A DNA stretch of 64,000 nucleotides from Arcicella gelida (GTDB taxonomy: Bacteria > Bacteroidota > Bacteroidia > Cytophagales > Spirosomataceae): the NCBI RefSeq assembly GCF_034931025.1, contig NZ_JAYGIL010000008.1:1-64000 (forward strand), written 5' to 3'. The position numbers and the translations under genes were made by a program. The stretch's first letter is position 1; each line of letters opens with the position of its first letter. Under the pieces are notes generated by a model. That model did not search any database, was not told the origin of the DNA, and saw nothing but the letters and a program-made list of their open reading frames with translations. This document shows, piece after piece, positions 60,959-64,000 of this stretch.

Positions 60959-61703
60959 AGCTCTCCGTATATTAATTGTTGATGATGAAGAGTCTACTCG
61001 TATCATTGCTAAAACATATCTTGCCGATCGTACTGATACTTTATTATTGGGTGAGTGCGAAAATGTTTCTGATGCCAAAGCTATGATAAAAAAAAATCAG
61101 GTTGATATACTTTTATTAGATATCAAATTAGGTAATGAAACAGGCTTTGATTTATTAGCACAATTCCCTAATTTCTCTTTTAAAGTTATTTTTATTACAG
61201 CTTATGACCAATATGTTTTGAAAGCATTGAAAGTTGGGGCATTAGATTATTTATTAAAACCAATTGGAGAAGATGATTTTCATCTAGCTATTGATAAAGT
61301 TAGAGAAAAACTTGTGACTATAGAGCAATACCAAGTAGCAGCAGAACATTTGCAGCATAAACCCCAAAGGATAACTATCAATACAAGAGAAGGATTACAC
61401 ATATTATGGTTGGAAGAAATTATGTATTGCGAGGCAGATGGTGGTTATACTACTTTTTTTTTAAATGATGGGAGTAAACCTGTTGTGTCAAAACCTCTTA
61501 AAGAATACGAAATACTATTGCCAGAAACGACTTTTTTAAGAGTACATCAATCATTTATTGTTAATATTAATTTTATCGTCCTCTTTAAAAAAGAAAATTG
61601 TTCTATTATTCTCAAACATAAATTAACAGGGAGTACCAAAGAAATCCCTGTGTCAACTCGCAAAAGAGAAGAAGTTCTGAATCTATTAAGTGACTTAAAA
61701 TAA
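60948..61703 (+). CDS. LytTR-family response regulator
   Basis: 251 aa. Receiver domain with VDDEE and phosphorylation site Asp58 (LLLDIKLGNETG), then a LytTR DNA-binding domain (about residues 140-250: ITINTREGLHILWLEEIMYCEADGGYTTFFLNDG, FLRVHQSFIVNINFI). Partner of the upstream kinase. Probably controls the divergent precursor operon, its own operon, or both. Confidence 0.92.
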   Translation: MIHKALRILIVDDEESTRIIAKTYLADRTDTLLLGECENVSDAKAMIKKNQVDILLLDIKLGNETGFDLLAQFPNFSFKVIFITAYDQYVLKALKVGALDYLLKPIGEDDFHLAIDKVREKLVTIEQYQVAAEHLQHKPQRITINTREGLHILWLEEIMYCEADGGYTTFFLNDGSKPVVSKPLKEYEILLPETTFLRVHQSFIVNINFIVLFKKENCSIILKHKLTGSTKEIPVSTRKREEVLNLLSDLK

Positions 61704-61749
61704 AAACTAATTTTTATAATATGATAACCCGACAAATCTGCTATTAAAA

Positions 61750-62637
61750 ATGAAAATTATTCATAGTTTTTGGTCTAAACCAAGTTTGGATAAAAGTATT
61801 GAACGCTTTGAAGATAGAAAAATGGGCGGTTGGTTAGACAAAAAATATAATTATATGAGTTGGGCATTAAGTTGTCTTCAGTTTAAAAAACACTACGGTT
61901 TTATAGAGCTAGTTACAGATAATGAAGGCAAAAAATTATTTATAGATAAACTTAACCTTCCTTATGATAGCGTTAGGGTTGAGTTAGATATCTATAATAA
62001 TTATCATCCGGATTTATGGGCTATTTCAAAACTACATAGTTATACATTACAGAATGAGCCTTTTCTTCATGTGGACGGGGATGTATATATTTGGAAGATA
62101 TTAGATAAAGTTAATAACAAGCCTTTAATTGCTCAAAATGAAGATATTGATTTTAAATATTATACAACCGTTTGGAATGATATTATATTAAATTTTGAAT
62201 ATATACCAACGTACATGATGAGTGATTACCAACGGGAACCATCCATCCATTCGTGTAATGCTGGGATTTTTGGAGGTAGTGATGTGAATTTTTTGAAAGA
62301 GTTTGCTTTTGAGGCTTTCGAATTTTTAGAAAAAAATAAGGCTCATTACGATAAAGTTAATTTAGGCAGCACTGTTCTCATCTATGAGCAATATTTATTT
62401 TCGTGTTTAGCAAGAGCTAAGAATAAAAAAGTTTCTTTTTTATTCGATTCCATGACGTCTTCCTACGATAAAATAACTCAATTTGCTTCTATTCCTAATC
62501 GTAGACATTATGTTCATGCAGTAGGAAATGCTAAAAAGAAGTTTGTTGCTTGCGAGAACTTAGCCAATCGACTGTTGTTTGAATATCCAGATTTTTATTA
62601 CAATATTTTAGCGTTGATTGAAAAGAATGAAATTTAA
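61750..62637 (+). CDS. Glycosyltransferase-like protein (DUF6734 type), copy 1
   Basis: 295 aa. IIHSFWSKP at the N-terminus, RKMGGWLDKKYNYMSWALSCLQFKK, and FLHVDGDVYIW with a DxD-like pair (DGD) as in family GT-A folds, then SCNAGIFGGSDVNFLKEF. I place it with DUF6734-type proteins of Bacteroidota peptide clusters. Activity not known; sugar transfer is inferred from DxD. Follows the regulator by 46 bp on the same strand. Confidence 0.68.
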   Translation: MKIIHSFWSKPSLDKSIERFEDRKMGGWLDKKYNYMSWALSCLQFKKHYGFIELVTDNEGKKLFIDKLNLPYDSVRVELDIYNNYHPDLWAISKLHSYTLQNEPFLHVDGDVYIWKILDKVNNKPLIAQNEDIDFKYYTTVWNDIILNFEYIPTYMMSDYQREPSIHSCNAGIFGGSDVNFLKEFAFEAFEFLEKNKAHYDKVNLGSTVLIYEQYLFSCLARAKNKKVSFLFDSMTSSYDKITQFASIPNRRHYVHAVGNAKKKFVACENLANRLLFEYPDFYYNILALIEKNEI

Positions 62638-62642
62638 TTCCT

Positions 62643-63530
62643 ATGAAAATTATACAAAGCTATTGGACTAAACCATTTTATACGAAAGAACTTGATAGCT
62701 GGGAAGGACGAAAAATGGGCGGCTGGCGACATCGTAAGTATTATTATATGAGCTGGGCATTAAGCTGTCTATTACTGGATAAATATTTTGGAAATACAGA
62801 ATTAATAACCGACGCAAAAGGTAAGAATGTACTTATTGATATTTTAGAACTGCCATATTCGTCTGTTAAGGTAGAATTAGATTGTCTTAATAATTACCAT
62901 GAAGATTTGTGGGCATTAGGAAAAATATACAGCTACGGTATACAAAAAGAACCATTTTTGCATTTTGATAGTGACGTTTTCATTTGGAAAAAGTTTGAAT
63001 CTTCAATTTTAGATGCACCTCTTGTAGCTCAAAATATTGAGATAGATTTTGACTATGATAAGATTATCTTATCGGAGATTTTAGAAAATTTTGAATACAT
63101 CCCAGAGCCAATATCAAAGACTTTTCCTCAACAATTAATTTCTTCAAACGCAGGCGTTATAGGCGGCAATGACACTGTTTTTTTTGAAGAATATTCCAAA
63201 TTAGCTTTTACTTTTATCAATAAAAATATCCAACAATTACCTTTTGTCAATATTGGGTTATCAAATATTATATTTGAACAGTATCTGTTTACCTGTTTAT
63301 CTCGGAAAAAAAAAATAGATATTGCTTATCGTTTCCATAATATTGGAAATTTATATCGTAAGTATTTATGTGACTTTCAAGGAGTATCATATAGAACTTC
63401 GTATGTTCATATCATAGGCTCTTATAAGAAAGAAATTGACTCAGAAAACTGGCTCGAATCTCGTTTACTGTTAGAATTTCCTGCCTATTACTATCATATC
63501 TTAGCATTAATTCAAAGTGGAGACTTATAA
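62643..63530 (+). CDS. Glycosyltransferase-like protein (DUF6734 type), copy 2
   Basis: 295 aa, same length as its upstream neighbour 5 bp away and similar throughout: IIQSYWTKPF, RKMGGWRHRKYYYMSWALSCLLL, FLHFDSDVFIW (DSD) and SSNAGVIGGNDTVFFEEY. A tandem duplication. Slight differences near the DxD suggest separate substrates. Confidence 0.68.
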   Translation: MKIIQSYWTKPFYTKELDSWEGRKMGGWRHRKYYYMSWALSCLLLDKYFGNTELITDAKGKNVLIDILELPYSSVKVELDCLNNYHEDLWALGKIYSYGIQKEPFLHFDSDVFIWKKFESSILDAPLVAQNIEIDFDYDKIILSEILENFEYIPEPISKTFPQQLISSNAGVIGGNDTVFFEEYSKLAFTFINKNIQQLPFVNIGLSNIIFEQYLFTCLSRKKKIDIAYRFHNIGNLYRKYLCDFQGVSYRTSYVHIIGSYKKEIDSENWLESRLLLEFPAYYYHILALIQSGDL

Positions 63531-63540
63531 TAAAAAAATT

Positions 63541-64000
63541 ATGGAAAGTAACCAAAAATATTGGGAGGTTATTAATCAAACGCTACCTATTTACATAGAG
63601 GAAAACAAATCAAAGATTAATGATACTAATACACAAAATTATATCGATATAACAGATGATATTTTGCTATTACTAGCCATACATAAAAAATACAGGAATG
63701 TTGAAATACAATTAAAAAGCTTATGTGAGAAACTACAACGAATTGAAGCTGAAATACCACATACTTATTGTTTGTTTACCGGTAGGGGAAGAGTAATATA
63801 TACTTATTTAAAAGTTTACGAAGCATTACTGGACAAACAGTATTTGAATTATGCTAACACTTTTATATCGAAATCCAAAGTAATAGATTACGTAACCAAC
63901 TCTCAACGTTCTAACTGTCTTCTCAAGGGTAGAATTGGAGTATTACTAATATTACATTATTTGAATAAGTTCAGTCCAGAATTAGTATTAGAAGATATTA
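63541..64000 (+). CDS. Second LanC-like protein, partial (runs off the window)
   Basis: 153 codons visible from ATG 63541 (MESNQKYWEVINQTLP). Two alpha/alpha-barrel-like units resemble the N-terminal part of LanC: HTYCLFTGRGRVIYTYLKVYEALLDKQYLNYA and CLLKGRIGVLLILHYLN. Zinc ligands would come later, outside the window. It follows the glycosyltransferase-like pair by 10 bp, so it belongs to that operon. Confidence 0.6.
   Translation, partial: MESNQKYWEVINQTLPIYIEENKSKINDTNTQNYIDITDDILLLLAIHKKYRNVEIQLKSLCEKLQRIEAEIPHTYCLFTGRGRVIYTYLKVYEALLDKQYLNYANTFISKSKVIDYVTNSQRSNCLLKGRIGVLLILHYLNKFSPELVLEDI

Noticed and set aside
61750..63530. Twin 295-aa genes as ATP-grasp or peptide-maturation proteases
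   Set aside because: No ATP-grasp or protease motif; the DxD-like HVDGDV/HFDSDV segments fit glycosyltransferases better.
1..64000. tRNA or rRNA genes
   Set aside because: No cloverleaf or rRNA-like stretch was noticed, but I could not run a covariance-model search, so small RNAs could be missed.

Overview
The window is AT-rich DNA from a member of the Bacteroidota, probably an environmental Cytophagales/Spirosomaceae-type organism; genus and species cannot be read from the sequence. Three things support this: promoters of the TAnnTTTG (-7) type, the absence of obvious Shine-Dalgarno sites, and the gene families present (lanthipeptide precursor with a GG leader, LytS/LytTR two-component pair with a TPR sensor, DUF6734-like proteins, Panacea-type antitoxin).

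Layout. 0-9.5 kb: an S41 protease pseudogene, a Cys-rich secreted protein, a pirin/FMN-reductase/SDR operon beside an NTF2-fold gene and a Crp/Fnr regulator, then a decayed type I restriction locus (hsdM and hsdS stubs around YhcG-type nucleases) and plasmid-type remnants. Three copies of a dispersed repeat lie in this part. 9.5-18.3 kb: a LodA/LodB-like quinoprotein amino-acid oxidase pair, and a five-gene operon of two secreted esterases, a CitMHS transporter and a split AtuA. 18.6-22.6 kb: an unknown membrane protein, an azoreductase broken by one stop codon facing an HxlR regulator, and the first copy of an NTF2/SDR/HxlR cassette whose regulator is truncated. 22.6-29 kb: a seven-gene polyamine-linked operon (SpeD, DUF4178, a 57-aa protein, DUF350, membrane SpeE, FAD amine oxidase, multi-pass His-rich protein). 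29-36 kb: a defence/toxin-antitoxin island with McrBC, an XRE/SecB-like pair, a Panacea-type antitoxin with a frameshifted partner, and fragments of HsdS and of a secreted enzyme joined at an AAT microsatellite. 36-41.4 kb: a four-gene chaperone-usher-like surface fibre operon. 41.8-50 kb: AraC regulators, aldo/keto reductase, the intact second NTF2/SDR/HxlR cassette, a secreted zinc-protease-like protein, an alpha/beta hydrolase and an SDR pseudogene.

50.3-64 kb is a class I lanthipeptide locus. A 77-aa precursor with a GG leader and a four-Cys core is followed on the same strand by LanC, full-length LanB, a C39-peptidase ABC exporter and an HlyD adaptor. Divergent from it are a lipoprotein-type TPR histidine kinase, a LytTR response regulator, two tandem glycosyltransferase-like proteins and the start of a second LanC-like protein that runs off the window. 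The precursor promoter has a perfect dyad that exactly fills the space between its -33 and -7 elements.

The most novel candidates are the lanthipeptide locus, the chaperone-usher-like operon, the esterase/CitMHS/AtuA operon and the extended polyamine operon. The window also holds unusually many broken genes (about ten), concentrated in the restriction, toxin-antitoxin and regulatory segments.
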